This document shows, in pieces, positions 39,138 to 46,973 of a stretch of DNA of 47,771 nt. Position numbers and translations under genes: made by a program. How positions within the stretch are numbered: the first letter of the stretch is position 1; every line of letters begins with the position of its first letter. The notes beneath the pieces are model-generated. The model worked only from the letters and a program-made list of their open reading frames with translations. It was not told the origin of the DNA and did no database searches. The DNA comes from JAIRVZ01 sp031553755 (lineage in GTDB: Bacteria > Bacteroidota > Bacteroidia > Bacteroidales > Azobacteroidaceae): the NCBI GenBank assembly GCA_031553755.1, contig JAVBKZ010000014.1, forward strand, positions 1-47,771. Direction: 5' to 3'.

Positions 39138-39606
39138 AAAAAAACATATACCCGTCAGATATTAAACGCTTTGAATTGATACTCTCTGAATAGGGAATAA
39201 ATGAAATATTGAGGGATATTTCGCTGTTTTCAAGTTCTTTTTCTACTTCCCATGATTTTTGATATACAGACTTAACTTTGTCGTCATTTATATACAATTC
39301 TTTTCTAAGGGCGCATATCAAATCGAAAGAGTTTATCTTATTAAATTTGAGAAAAATAGAATAGCAATTATCTTCTGATTTATTCAAGAACGAAAAAAAA
39401 TCTTCACCGGCAGATTTTATTAGGTCAATATTTTTTATGATTTCTTTTTTCACTGTCCGTTTGATGCTTAATCCATCGTGTAAACCGGCCTTATAAGCAT
39501 CAATCATTTCATCGGCAGAAAATGTTTTAGTCTCATTCGGGTTGGATATTATTTTCCACTCACCCGCTTTGGTTTGCGAAGATTGCAGAGATATATTTTG
39601 ATTCAT
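39115..39606 (-). CDS. hypothetical partner of the HEPN-like protein
   Basis: The ATG at 39606 (MNQNISLQSSQTKAGEW) is chosen; an upstream TTG would add five residues. The 163-residue protein has a polar N-terminus, a helical centre (SADEMIDAYKAGLHDGL) and a C-terminal half with alternating strands ending in SDGYMFFYGK. No nucleotidyltransferase (GSx10DxD) or known antitoxin motif is visible. It forms a two-gene minus-strand operon with the HEPN-like gene through a 23-bp overlap, lying between accessory cargo and the portal gene. Antitoxin or regulator is inferred only from operon structure. Confidence 0.5.
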   Translation of the reverse strand: MNQNISLQSSQTKAGEWKIISNPNETKTFSADEMIDAYKAGLHDGLSIKRTVKKEIIKNIDLIKSAGEDFFSFLNKSEDNCYSIFLKFNKINSFDLICALRKELYINDDKVKSVYQKSWEVEKELENSEISLNISFIPYSESINSKRLISDGYMFFYGKLQES

Positions 39607-39698
39607 AAGTTTTATTTTCAAAATCTACAACGAAACTATAACCCTATTTCTTTATTAATAGTTTTATCAGTATGTTACAAACATGACTTAATATCCTA

Positions 39699-39706
39699 CA
39701 AATATA
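39699..39706 (-). promoter_or_regulatory. -7 element for the HEPN-like cassette
   Basis: On the minus strand TATATTTG matches TAnnTTTG and lies 93 bp upstream of the 39606 start. No clear TTTG is found at -33, so the promoter may be weak or regulated. Confidence 0.4.
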
Positions 39707-39782
39707 AAATAAAAAATAGTAACAACACATTTCTGAGGTTTATAATTTTCTTAATTTAGATTTAGTCTAATTAACCTATGAC

Positions 39783-39815
39783 TTTTCGACACCTCTTCAT
39801 TTTTTCGTTTCAAGG
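39783..39815 (+). promoter_or_regulatory. late-gene two-part motif, copy B
   Basis: TTTTCGACA (39783-39791), 9 bases, then TTTTTCGTTTCAAGG (39801-39815), 50 bp before the portal ATG. Within the leader that follows is a 14-bp palindrome AGGAATATATTCCT (39831-39844), flanked by GGC and GCC, which can form an RNA hairpin. Confidence 0.7.
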
Positions 39816-39865
39816 CCGTAAAGATTAGGCAGGAATATATTCCTTAGCCGATAAAAACGTTAAAT

Positions 39866-41848
39866 ATGGCGAGAAAGGCTAATTTGAAGTTGGCGGCTAA
39901 GTTTTTTCCTAAATCGAAAGCGGAGGATAGGATTGATACGGTTGCTAACCGTGGGTTTGGGAAGAATCATGATGTATTGATGGATGCTCATAATGCTTGG
40001 AATGCTCTCAGGGATTTCAGGGAAAAAGCGAGGCGGAACAAGCAGTATACTTTTGAGGACCAGTGGGGCGATTATGTGAAGACTAAAAAGGGTTGGATGA
40101 CGGAACGGCAGAATATCCTGCGGCAGGGTAGTATTCCGTTGCAGAATAACCGTATACGTGGTATTGTGCGTTCGGTTATCGGTGTTTTCCAATCGCAACA
40201 GACGGAACCTGTGTGTGTGGCCCGTGACCGGGATGAGCAATCGAAAGGCGAAATGATGTCTTTAACGGTTCAATATATTTACCAACTAAATAAATTGTGG
40301 GGTGTTGATTCGGCTAACCTGAATTATTTCCTTATATCAGGATTGGCAGCTTTTAAGAGTGTGTTTGGTTGGAGAAACGGCAAGATGGATGTTTGGAATG
40401 ACCTTGTGAATTACAACCGGATATTTTTTGACCGACATGAGGATCCGCGCGGATGGGATTGTAACCTGATCGGGGAAATTCACGATTTGGGATTGTATGA
40501 TGTAATGGCGCAGTTCTCGGATGGTTCGAAAGAGAAAGCGGAAGAGATCAGGCGTATTTATAATTACTGTGATAAGGACAGGGTTGTATCGTATGTCGAA
40601 AACCTGACGGATGATGCACATAAGAACCTTACTTTTTTCATGCCTAAGGATGAGACTAAATGCCGGGTAATTGAGGTCTGGAAGAAAGAAAGCAAAGAAA
40701 GATTGCTTGTTCATGACACTCTGACCGGCGATTTTTACAAGGCTGAAATAAATGAATCGACTGAATTGGACGCTGAAAACAAAGTTCGCTTTCAGCAGCA
40801 GATGGCAAATGGTGTTTTGCCGGGAGATATGAAGTTGATAGAATACCAATGGCTGATTGATAATTACTGGTATTATTATTACATGTCGCCACAGGGCGAT
40901 GTGTTGAAAGAAGGGGAAACTCCGTTCTGGCACGAATCGCATCCTTATACGTTTAAGATTTATCCTTTTTACGATAGTCAGGTTTACCCTTTTGTTTCTG
41001 ACTTTATTGACCAACAGCGGTATATCAACCGGTTGATTATGTTGCAGGATTTTGTGACGAGGGCTTCGGCTAAGGGGGTATTGGCGATTGATGAAGAATC
41101 CATTCCTGAAGGTTATACGGTAGATGATATCGCGGATGAATGGGCGGTGTTTAATGGCGTTATCCTGTACACGACAAAGAAGAATCCGCAGGTTAAGATT
41201 CCCCAACAGATCGTGTCGAACTCTACTCAATTGGGCGTGACAGATATGTTGCAGATTCAATTGAAATTATTGGAGGATATTTCGGGCGTTCAGGGGGCTT
41301 TGCAGGGAAAAGCTCCGGCGGCAGGAACTCCGGCGGCTTTGTATGCCCAACAAATCCAAAACTCGACGACTTCACTTACTGAATTGTTTGAAGCGTTCAG
41401 GGAATTGAGAGAGGAGCGGGACTTTAAAAATATGAAACTGGCTCAACAGTTTTACACTGAACCCCGGTATATTAACCTGAATGGTGGCAGTATGCGCCCT
41501 AAGAGTGTAGTTTATGAGCCGAAAACGGTAAGGAATGCCGAATTTGATTTGTCGATTACCGAAAGCGCGTCTACTCCGGCATACAGGATGATTATGAATG
41601 ATTTCTTGATGCAGATTTGGCAATCGGGGGCAATTGATATTAAACAGGTATTGGAGACCGGGGCGTTTCCATTCGCGGATAAGTTGTTGCAGTCTATCAA
41701 TACGAGGGAGCAGGAGATGCAGAATGCGCAAAACGCGATGATGCAGGGGGGCGAAATGCCTCAAACGCAACAGACGCCAATGGTATCGCCCGAAATACAG
41801 GGGCAATTGGGGCGGAATCCGCTTGTGCAACGAATGCTAAATAATTAA
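39866..41848 (+). CDS. portal protein (podovirus/P22-like)
   Basis: A 660-residue dodecameric head-vertex protein through which DNA is packaged and ejected. Recognised from the basic N-terminus, the early NRGFGKNHDVLMDAHNAWNALRDFREKARR helix, the RQGSIPLQNNRIRGIVRSVIGVFQSQQTEPVCVARD block (start of the crown-wing region), IFFDRHEDPRGWDCNLIGEIHDL and the tunnel/barrel helices QLGVTDMLQIQLKLLEDISGVQGALQGKAPAAGTPAALYAQQIQNS. The C-terminus is Gln/Met/Asn-rich (about 610-660). Length and features fit podovirus portals of Bacteroidetes phages. It is the first gene of the head operon behind late motif copy B. A large antisense frame over it is a shadow. Confidence 0.85.
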   Translation: MARKANLKLAAKFFPKSKAEDRIDTVANRGFGKNHDVLMDAHNAWNALRDFREKARRNKQYTFEDQWGDYVKTKKGWMTERQNILRQGSIPLQNNRIRGIVRSVIGVFQSQQTEPVCVARDRDEQSKGEMMSLTVQYIYQLNKLWGVDSANLNYFLISGLAAFKSVFGWRNGKMDVWNDLVNYNRIFFDRHEDPRGWDCNLIGEIHDLGLYDVMAQFSDGSKEKAEEIRRIYNYCDKDRVVSYVENLTDDAHKNLTFFMPKDETKCRVIEVWKKESKERLLVHDTLTGDFYKAEINESTELDAENKVRFQQQMANGVLPGDMKLIEYQWLIDNYWYYYYMSPQGDVLKEGETPFWHESHPYTFKIYPFYDSQVYPFVSDFIDQQRYINRLIMLQDFVTRASAKGVLAIDEESIPEGYTVDDIADEWAVFNGVILYTTKKNPQVKIPQQIVSNSTQLGVTDMLQIQLKLLEDISGVQGALQGKAPAAGTPAALYAQQIQNSTTSLTELFEAFRELREERDFKNMKLAQQFYTEPRYINLNGGSMRPKSVVYEPKTVRNAEFDLSITESASTPAYRMIMNDFLMQIWQSGAIDIKQVLETGAFPFADKLLQSINTREQEMQNAQNAMMQGGEMPQTQQTPMVSPEIQGQLGRNPLVQRMLNN

Positions 41849-41869
41849 CAATGAATAATTAATAATTAT

Positions 41870-42373
41870 ATGGGGGCTTTGAATTTCATCTATTCGCACG
41901 ATGATATTTTCCGGGGTGTGAAACAGGAATCTTCGCATTTGGCGGAAAGGCGTTTTGACAGGGAAAGTAATTCTTTGTTTGAACAGGTTGTGTTTGATGA
42001 GGAGTATTTGATTAAATTCCGTGAGTTGTTTTTTGATGCTCAGGCGGAGGTTGTTCCGGCATTGTCGGCTTACATGAAAGAGGTTCCGGCGGGTGGCGGG
42101 TATTTTGAAACACAGGATTTCTCGAAGGACAGGGATTTTTGTTTTGTGCTTTTGATGCCGGACGATTGGAATTTTCATTTGGTAAAACCGGTAGATATCA
42201 AGATTAAACAGTTTTTAATCGCGTATGTTATGTATCGTTGGCTGGAAACTAAATTACCTGAAGAGGCGGCCGTTTATCAACAGCGGGCCAGTAGTGTATT
42301 GTCGGAAGCAAAGGCGTTGTTGGAGAAACGGACAAGGCCGATCAGGCGGGCGCATGGGTACTTTGAGAATTGA
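41870..42373 (+). CDS. probable head-tail adaptor/structural protein
   Basis: A 167-residue protein without known enzyme motifs. The N-terminal half is charged with many aromatics. LIKFRELFFDAQAEVVPALSAYMKEVP (about 48-74) is helical, and the C-terminal IKIKQFLIAYVMYRWLETKLPEEAAVYQQRASSVLSEAKALLEKR is a long helix. The position between portal and capsid genes and the helix-rich form fit a connector or head-completion protein of Bacteroidetes phages. It ends in a repeat-rich gap before the minus-strand rhomboid gene. Confidence 0.6.
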   Translation: MGALNFIYSHDDIFRGVKQESSHLAERRFDRESNSLFEQVVFDEEYLIKFRELFFDAQAEVVPALSAYMKEVPAGGGYFETQDFSKDRDFCFVLLMPDDWNFHLVKPVDIKIKQFLIAYVMYRWLETKLPEEAAVYQQRASSVLSEAKALLEKRTRPIRRAHGYFEN

Positions 42374-42480
42374 GAATGAAGAATTAAAAATTAAGAATGA
42401 AAAATTAAGAATTAAGAATGTCAACTCGTCTACTTGTTTACTCGTTTACTCGTCACTCGTCTACATGTCACTATTTGTGA
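42367..42480. repeat. repeat-rich region with degenerate GAATTAAGAAT units and CTCGTC units
   Basis: The left part repeats GAATTAAGAAT/GAAAAATTAAG about five times. The right part repeats a 7-9 base unit with core ACTCGTC/ACTTGT (42424-42478). The same two kinds of units occur at 43330-43400, 46192-46245 and 46974-47049. The minus-strand rhomboid frame runs into this repeat, which supplies its last residues. Probably an expanding intergenic repeat family typical of the host. Confidence 0.65.
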
Positions 42481-42942
42481 AGTTAATAATCCGAATAAGA
42501 GGCAATAGATATGCAAGAAGAAATTGCTGTTGTGCTTGAGAAAGCTGATTAACAGACATACGGAAATAGACACGGCAAATGTGGCGAATTTCTTTTTGTC
42601 TGCTATTGTGATTTCTTTTGAGACGACCAAGCCGAAAAATATTCCTATCATGGCGTAAATCATTCCGGAGGCTCCGACTGTGGGGATTTCGTACATGGAA
42701 ATGAATGAGGCAGCGAACGCTATTACCATAGAGATGATTGATAACTCCCATTTATTGACGAATCTTTCCATTGTCCGGAAAATGGAGATAAACGCTATCG
42801 AGTTGATAACGAGGTGCAGCGCGTTAGCGTGCTGAAACATATAAAAAGCATGGGTGTATGCAGGGGATGTGGTTGTGTAACCTATTGATGTATCGAAAAA
42901 TGCAAATACAATTATGAATATTAGAACGAAGACGTATTTCAT
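42430..42942 (-). CDS. rhomboid-family intramembrane serine protease
   Basis: The start at 42942 (MKYVFVLIFIIVFAFF) is preferred, because the upstream extension overlaps the neighbouring gene. At 170 residues it is short but has the rhomboid core: Q-H38-x4-H43-L-x-x-N47 in the first loop/TM region, G90-A-S92-G93 with catalytic S92, and H144 in a later TM segment with G151 nearby. About six membrane segments are visible. It would cut other membrane proteins. It is encoded within the head genes but on the opposite strand, coupled by 4 bp to the 42939-43331 gene, so it is not expressed from the late promoter. The last 10-12 residues are encoded by the intergenic repeat. Confidence 0.8.
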   Translation of the reverse strand: MKYVFVLIFIIVFAFFDTSIGYTTTSPAYTHAFYMFQHANALHLVINSIAFISIFRTMERFVNKWELSIISMVIAFAASFISMYEIPTVGASGMIYAMIGIFFGLVVSKEITIADKKKFATFAVSISVCLLISFLKHNSNFFLHIYCLLFGLLTSQIVTCRRVTSKRVNK

Positions 42943-43331
42943 AAATTTTTGCTTTTTAGTAACTTGTAGTATAAATCGGCTCCGTAGGCGGGGGAAATAT
43001 AAAAGCGGGGCGCGGGTTGTTCGGCTATAAGGCGGGCTACTGCCATTGCGCATAGGTTGGGTTGCTCAGTCAGTATGTGGGAGTACCGGGAGTAAACTTC
43101 ATTGTATAAGGCTTTTTTTGATGCTTTTAATCCTTCGGTTCGTCCGTTTTTTGCTCGTTTGTATATCCTTGTGTATTCACGAATGTGTAGATAGAATGAT
43201 TTTGCAGGTTGGTTGATGGCTTGTCTTACGATTTCCGAAACGGAGATGTAGGACGAGCCTTTTTCTTTGCGAATGGCTTCGCAGATTTCAAAAAAATCTT
43301 TATCGCGTTCGTGTTGGTAGAATAGTTCCAT
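42939..43331 (-). CDS. hypothetical protein coupled to rhomboid protease
   Basis: A 130-residue basic, helical protein. FYQHERDKDFFEICEAIRKEKGSSYISVSEIVRQAI (about 4-39) looks like a HTH-type module and IYKRAKNGRTEGLKASKKALYNEVYSRY (about 57-84) is strongly basic, so nucleic-acid binding is plausible. ATGA overlap with the rhomboid gene makes the two a minus-strand pair that interrupts the head operon. No known family. Confidence 0.5.
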   Translation of the reverse strand: MELFYQHERDKDFFEICEAIRKEKGSSYISVSEIVRQAINQPAKSFYLHIREYTRIYKRAKNGRTEGLKASKKALYNEVYSRYSHILTEQPNLCAMAVARLIAEQPAPRFYISPAYGADLYYKLLKSKNL

Positions 43332-43451
43332 TTGAGAATGAAGAATGAAAAATTAAGAATAAAGAATAAAGACTTGTCAACTCGTCTACTTGTTAACTGA
43401 TTCACAAAATTAGAGGTTAAGGTGTTGTTGAGACGACAAAACCGGGTGGGG

Positions 43452-43506
43452 TTTTCGACATGGGAGATGTGAGTTTTCGACATGGATTCTTGTTTTCGTT
43501 TCAACG
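43452..43506 (+). promoter_or_regulatory. late-gene two-part motif, copy C, with an extra half-site
   Basis: TTTTCGACATGG occurs at 43452-43463 and 43474-43485, 22 bp (about two turns) apart. The second copy is followed after 9 bases by GTTTTCGTTTCAACG (43492-43506), matching copies A and B. It lies 67 bp before the scaffold ATG and directly after the minus-strand rhomboid pair. Confidence 0.7.
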
Positions 43507-43572
43507 CCATTTTAAGAGCGTGGTTATTGCTTTTTTTGTATCTCTGATTGTAAAAAATTGATTTTTTAAGGT

Positions 43573-44343
43573 ATGGAAGATTTAAAAGAGGAAATAAAAG
43601 AACAACCGCTAAAAGGTAGGGCGGCGACATTGGCGGCATACAAGGCGGCTAATCCCGATACACAGGAGGAACCGGATGATGACGGATTGCATGATTTCGC
43701 ATCGGGACGGTATTCTGAACTGGAGGGGAAATATAACGAACTGAATGGAGCAAATGGTAAGTTGGCCGAATTGGTTGGTAAAGACCCGAAACTTGGAGCG
43801 GTACTTTCGATGATCGCGGGCGACAAGCCCAAATCGCTTCCTTACGCTATTTCTTCGGTTTATGGTAAGGATTTCCTTGACCTTGAAGGCGAAGCGATGG
43901 AAGAGTTCGAATCCGGTTACCAAGAGAATTTGAACCGGTTGGCCGAAAGTGAAAAAGAGCGGGAACAGGCAGCAAAGAATATCGAAACGTATCAGGAAAC
44001 GCTATTGAAATACGGAAAAGACAATGAATTGAGCGAGGAACAGTTGAGCGAAGTGCATCAGGGCGTGATGACATTTGCCGACAATTTGCTGATGGGTATT
44101 GTCCCGACCGAACTTATAGATTTGATTTATAAAGGACTGAACTATGACAAAGATGTTCAGGAGGCGGCAGATACCGGATTCGTGGAGGGAAAAAATGAGG
44201 TTATCAAACCTAAAATGAAAGAGAAAACAGGTGCGAATTTACCTGATTTGGGAAATAAGACGGGGGCGGGGCGCAAAAAGGCAGTTGTTTCGGCAAAGAA
44301 AGGCGGTAGCTTTTATGACGATATGGAAGATGTTAAATCATAA
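43573..44343 (+). CDS. probable capsid scaffolding protein
   Basis: A 256-residue acidic protein immediately before the major capsid gene. The sequence is rich in Glu, Lys and Ala with long coiled-coil helices (about 90-150), a disordered N-terminus (repeated Lys/Glu, EEPDDDGLHDF) and a basic C-terminal tail (KKAVVSAKKGGSFYDDMEDV). This acid-rich coiled coil with a short basic C-terminus is typical of scaffolds that bind coat protein through their ends. The ATG is preceded by late motif copy C. No protease motif seen. Confidence 0.7.
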   Translation: MEDLKEEIKEQPLKGRAATLAAYKAANPDTQEEPDDDGLHDFASGRYSELEGKYNELNGANGKLAELVGKDPKLGAVLSMIAGDKPKSLPYAISSVYGKDFLDLEGEAMEEFESGYQENLNRLAESEKEREQAAKNIETYQETLLKYGKDNELSEEQLSEVHQGVMTFADNLLMGIVPTELIDLIYKGLNYDKDVQEAADTGFVEGKNEVIKPKMKEKTGANLPDLGNKTGAGRKKAVVSAKKGGSFYDDMEDVKS

Positions 44344-44362
44344 TTAATTTTAGTTTACAAAT

Positions 44363-45730
44363 ATGAAGAATTTTTTTAAGAAGTTTAAGGAGAGCGGATT
44401 ACTGATATTCGGGATCATGCTTTTGTGTTCCTTTTTAGGAGTTTATGACGGATCTGCCATGACTGCGGATGTGGTTGCCGGAGAAGGTGGCGGCGCGGTA
44501 GAACATGGAACGGTAACAACATTGGAGTTTACGGATGAAAATTCGCAGGACTTAATCAGTAAAACAATCGACAGGGAGGTTGTTAAAATTAAACCTCACA
44601 GGTATGCGTTGGATACGTTGGCAAGGTCAATAAAAGACAAACGGCACAGCAATAATCCGATTGTGCAGTATTACTCTGTTAGCTCATTACCTCCATCTAC
44701 ATCGGTAAAAACAACTTATACAGCTCCGACTAACGGCGATGCGCAAGCTGCCATTGATTTTGCGGAAAACGCGATTATAGCGGTTAATGAAACAATTATC
44801 ATTCCGAGTGTACCGGGATATAAAGAAGACGGAAGCAGTTTGGACGGCACTTTCCTTGTGTTGAATGTGGTTGACAGGGATGCTTCGGGAAAACCTATTT
44901 GCGTTCCGCTGAATGGGCCAACAAAGGGTACAGGAAAAAATACAATTCCCAATCTTCCTGCCGGAACTATGATTATTTGTGGCGGGCGCGCGGCTTCGGA
45001 ATTACAAATCAGGACGGACATTTATAATGTTGTTCCTACTCCAAAAGAACAGTACTTGCAAAAACACATCATAGAAATTGAAGAAAGTACCTACATGGAA
45101 ATGTCAGACAAGGAAGTTAAATGGAATTTCTCTGATTTAACAGAACAGGCTATCGACAATTTCCGTGACAGGCAGAATACTTCATTTTGGATTGGAACGA
45201 AACAAAAGAAAAAAATTAAAAACAAATACAATCGCAAATTAGAAGAGACTTATTTCTCGGAAGGTATTTGGTGGCAAGCCGGAAAAGACTTTAGTTTCGG
45301 AGGTCAACCTATTACGGCTCAAAACCTTGTCAGTTTAATGAAAAACGCTTTTGTCGGCAACGCTTCAAGTTCAACAAAAATACTGTTGGGAGGTTCGGAT
45401 TTTATCGAAGCATTAGAACAGGTTGAATATAACCAAGTGGTTCATGTGGGAAGTAAAAAGCAAAAAGCGGGATTGGAATTTGACAGTATCATATCCAAGT
45501 TCGGTACACTGTTGGTTTATCACGACCAATCGTTGAACGACATCGGATTTTCAGGTAAGGCTTTTATTCTTGATGTTGACTACCTTACTAAATGGGGAGA
45601 AGGATGGCGCGCTATTCCTTTAGACCACATTAAAACAGGAGAATCGGACAGTAAAGGACAGGTTTTTATTGAGACTTGCGGATTGACCTTGAAAAACGCG
45701 GACGCTCATACAAGGGTTTCATTGGCTTAA
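44363..45730 (+). CDS. major capsid protein (HK97-like fold likely)
   Basis: A 455-residue protein following the scaffold gene. Blocks such as RYALDTLARSIKDKR, PSTSVKTTYTAPTNGDAQAAIDFAENAIIAVNETIIIPSV, QLQIRTDIYNVVPTPKEQYLQKHIIEIEESTYMEMSDKEV and LEQVEYNQVVHVGSKKQKAGLEFDSIISKFGTLLVYHD fit a capsid with an E-loop, spine helix and P-domain. Oddly, the N-terminus (residues 3-30, KNFFKKFKESGLLIFGIMLLCSFLG) reads like a signal or membrane segment. An internal Met at about 33 could be an alternative start or the processed end. It is assigned from position and length. Confidence 0.75.
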   Translation: MKNFFKKFKESGLLIFGIMLLCSFLGVYDGSAMTADVVAGEGGGAVEHGTVTTLEFTDENSQDLISKTIDREVVKIKPHRYALDTLARSIKDKRHSNNPIVQYYSVSSLPPSTSVKTTYTAPTNGDAQAAIDFAENAIIAVNETIIIPSVPGYKEDGSSLDGTFLVLNVVDRDASGKPICVPLNGPTKGTGKNTIPNLPAGTMIICGGRAASELQIRTDIYNVVPTPKEQYLQKHIIEIEESTYMEMSDKEVKWNFSDLTEQAIDNFRDRQNTSFWIGTKQKKKIKNKYNRKLEETYFSEGIWWQAGKDFSFGGQPITAQNLVSLMKNAFVGNASSSTKILLGGSDFIEALEQVEYNQVVHVGSKKQKAGLEFDSIISKFGTLLVYHDQSLNDIGFSGKAFILDVDYLTKWGEGWRAIPLDHIKTGESDSKGQVFIETCGLTLKNADAHTRVSLA

Positions 45731-45739
45731 TTATCAACA

Positions 45740-45787
45740 AAGTTTATCTCCCGTTGAATCGCACAGGTGGTTGGCGGGAATAAACTT
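45740..45787 (+). promoter_or_regulatory. long hairpin between the capsid gene and the next gene
   Basis: AAGTTTAT (45740-45747) pairs with ATAAACTT (45780-45787), and CCCG (45750-45753) with CGGG (45775-45778), around a 21-base loop. It fills the capsid/45800 intergenic gap and ends 12 bp before the ATG. It may slow readthrough, stabilise capsid mRNA or control translation of the next gene. Confidence 0.5.
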
Positions 45788-45799
45788 AAAAACAGAATT

Positions 45800-46189
45800 A
45801 TGAAGACATATAATTTAAGCATAACAGGTTCGGAATATACTTTTCCGGTAACAGTAGATACTCGCCAGCGTTTTATTTCATTCAAGGGAGCCAACGGAGT
45901 TGGTGTTTTCTACACAGACGACAAGGATATTCAGAAAGGAATTGAAAGTTGCAAATTATTTACTGAAGGAAAGATTACGTGCGACCAAGAAACAAACGAA
46001 GACGAAGATGCCGGAGACGATACTCCTTTGTTTGAAGCGAAAGAATTCCCGGAAGTGACTGACATCAACGGAGCCGTGGCGGTATTGAAGAGTGAACCTT
46101 ACAAGGTGCATCACATGAAATTGAAAACCCCGGAGGCTATCAGGGAACAGGCGGCGATTTGCGGCGTGACGTTTCCGAATTGGAAGTAA
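45800..46189 (+). CDS. hypothetical structural-region protein
   Basis: The ATG at 45800 (MKTYNLSITGSEYTFPVTV) is chosen, because earlier in-frame sequence lies in the hairpin. The 129-residue protein has an N-terminal beta-rich half (strands at about 3-18, 22-42), an acidic middle (about 62-75) and a C-terminal helix pair (NGAVAVLKSEPYKVHHMKLKTPEAIREQAAICGVTF). Such a fold-plus-helix form next to a capsid gene suggests a capsid decoration or head-completion protein, but no family is recognised. Confidence 0.55.
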   Translation: MKTYNLSITGSEYTFPVTVDTRQRFISFKGANGVGVFYTDDKDIQKGIESCKLFTEGKITCDQETNEDEDAGDDTPLFEAKEFPEVTDINGAVAVLKSEPYKVHHMKLKTPEAIREQAAICGVTFPNWK

Positions 46190-46191
46190 GT

Positions 46192-46260
46192 TGACAAGTG
46201 ACGAGTGACGAGTGGTGGGTAGTGAGATGAAAGCTCATCACTTGTTATTCTTAATTATTT
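46192..46260. repeat. GACGAGT-type repeats forming a hairpin
   Basis: TTGACAAGTGACGAGTGACG (46192-46211) is followed by an inverted segment; ACAAGTGA (46194-46201) pairs with TCACTTGT (46238-46245). It occupies the gap before 46268 and belongs to the same repeat family as 42367-42480. Confidence 0.55.
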
Positions 46261-46267
46261 ATCTTTT

Positions 46268-46972
46268 ATGATAACAAGGAGAGAATTTACAAACCGGGTA
46301 ATGTTGATCATGAACGAAGCGGGCCTGACGGATAAGGACGGTAATTCGTTGATTGGTGCAGAAGTGGCACAGGTTGACCGTCATATAGAGGGTTCGTTCG
46401 TGGATGCTTGGCGTACTTGCGTGAAAGTGATGCCTCGTATGTGGTTCAAGAACCTGTCGTTTGCCAGTTCGCAAGTGGTTGCTAAGTTATCGGACGGAAT
46501 CGGGTATATCATACTTCCTTCGGATTTTTATTTGTTGACTGGACTGAAAATGAACGGTTGGCAAAAAGCGGTTTACGAAGCTGCTATCGATAACGAAAAA
46601 ACATCTTCGGTTCAATCGAACGAATATACCCGGGGTAGTGAAATCCGTCCTGTTTGTACAATCTCCAATAAATTGATTGGGGCGGATGTGAAACAGGTGT
46701 TGAATTATTATTCCCTTAAAAAAGGTTTACAGAGCCACGAGATAGAGGAAGCGATTTATGTTCCAGTCTGCAAGCCGTTGAACAAATACGGCTTGGATGA
46801 GGATTTAGGTTTGAACGACCAAATCATCGAACCGTTGGCTTATCTGTCGGCAAGTATTGTGTTTACGATGTTTGAAAAAGATACTATCGCACAGGCTTTG
46901 GTAAAGCGGGCTATAGAGATGTTTCCGGGATTGGAATCGGTAAGGGGAGGAATTTCGATAATTAAGAATTGA
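46268..46972 (+). CDS. probable head-tail adaptor protein
   Basis: A 234-residue, mainly helical protein. ITRREFTNRVMLIMNEAGL opens it. A central region (VVAKLSDGIGYIILPSDFYLLTGLKMNGWQKAVYEA) reads like the beta-insert of an adaptor, and a C-terminal LNDQIIEPLAYLSASIVFTMFEKDTIAQALVKRAIEMFPGL is a long helix. Position (after capsid, before a tail/fibre gene) and form fit a podovirus head-tail adaptor or tail-tube protein. The family is not certain. Confidence 0.6.
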   Translation: MITRREFTNRVMLIMNEAGLTDKDGNSLIGAEVAQVDRHIEGSFVDAWRTCVKVMPRMWFKNLSFASSQVVAKLSDGIGYIILPSDFYLLTGLKMNGWQKAVYEAAIDNEKTSSVQSNEYTRGSEIRPVCTISNKLIGADVKQVLNYYSLKKGLQSHEIEEAIYVPVCKPLNKYGLDEDLGLNDQIIEPLAYLSASIVFTMFEKDTIAQALVKRAIEMFPGLESVRGGISIIKN

Positions 46973-46973
46973 A

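Noticed and set aside
40337..41260. 307-codon minus-strand frame over the portal gene
   Set aside because: It is fully antisense to the portal frame, has no initiation context, and its translation (His/Arg/Ile/Leu-rich) looks like a shadow of the plus-strand codons.
42225..42539. 104-codon plus-strand frame running from the adaptor gene into the repeat region
   Set aside because: Out of frame with the adaptor protein and largely made of translated repeats.
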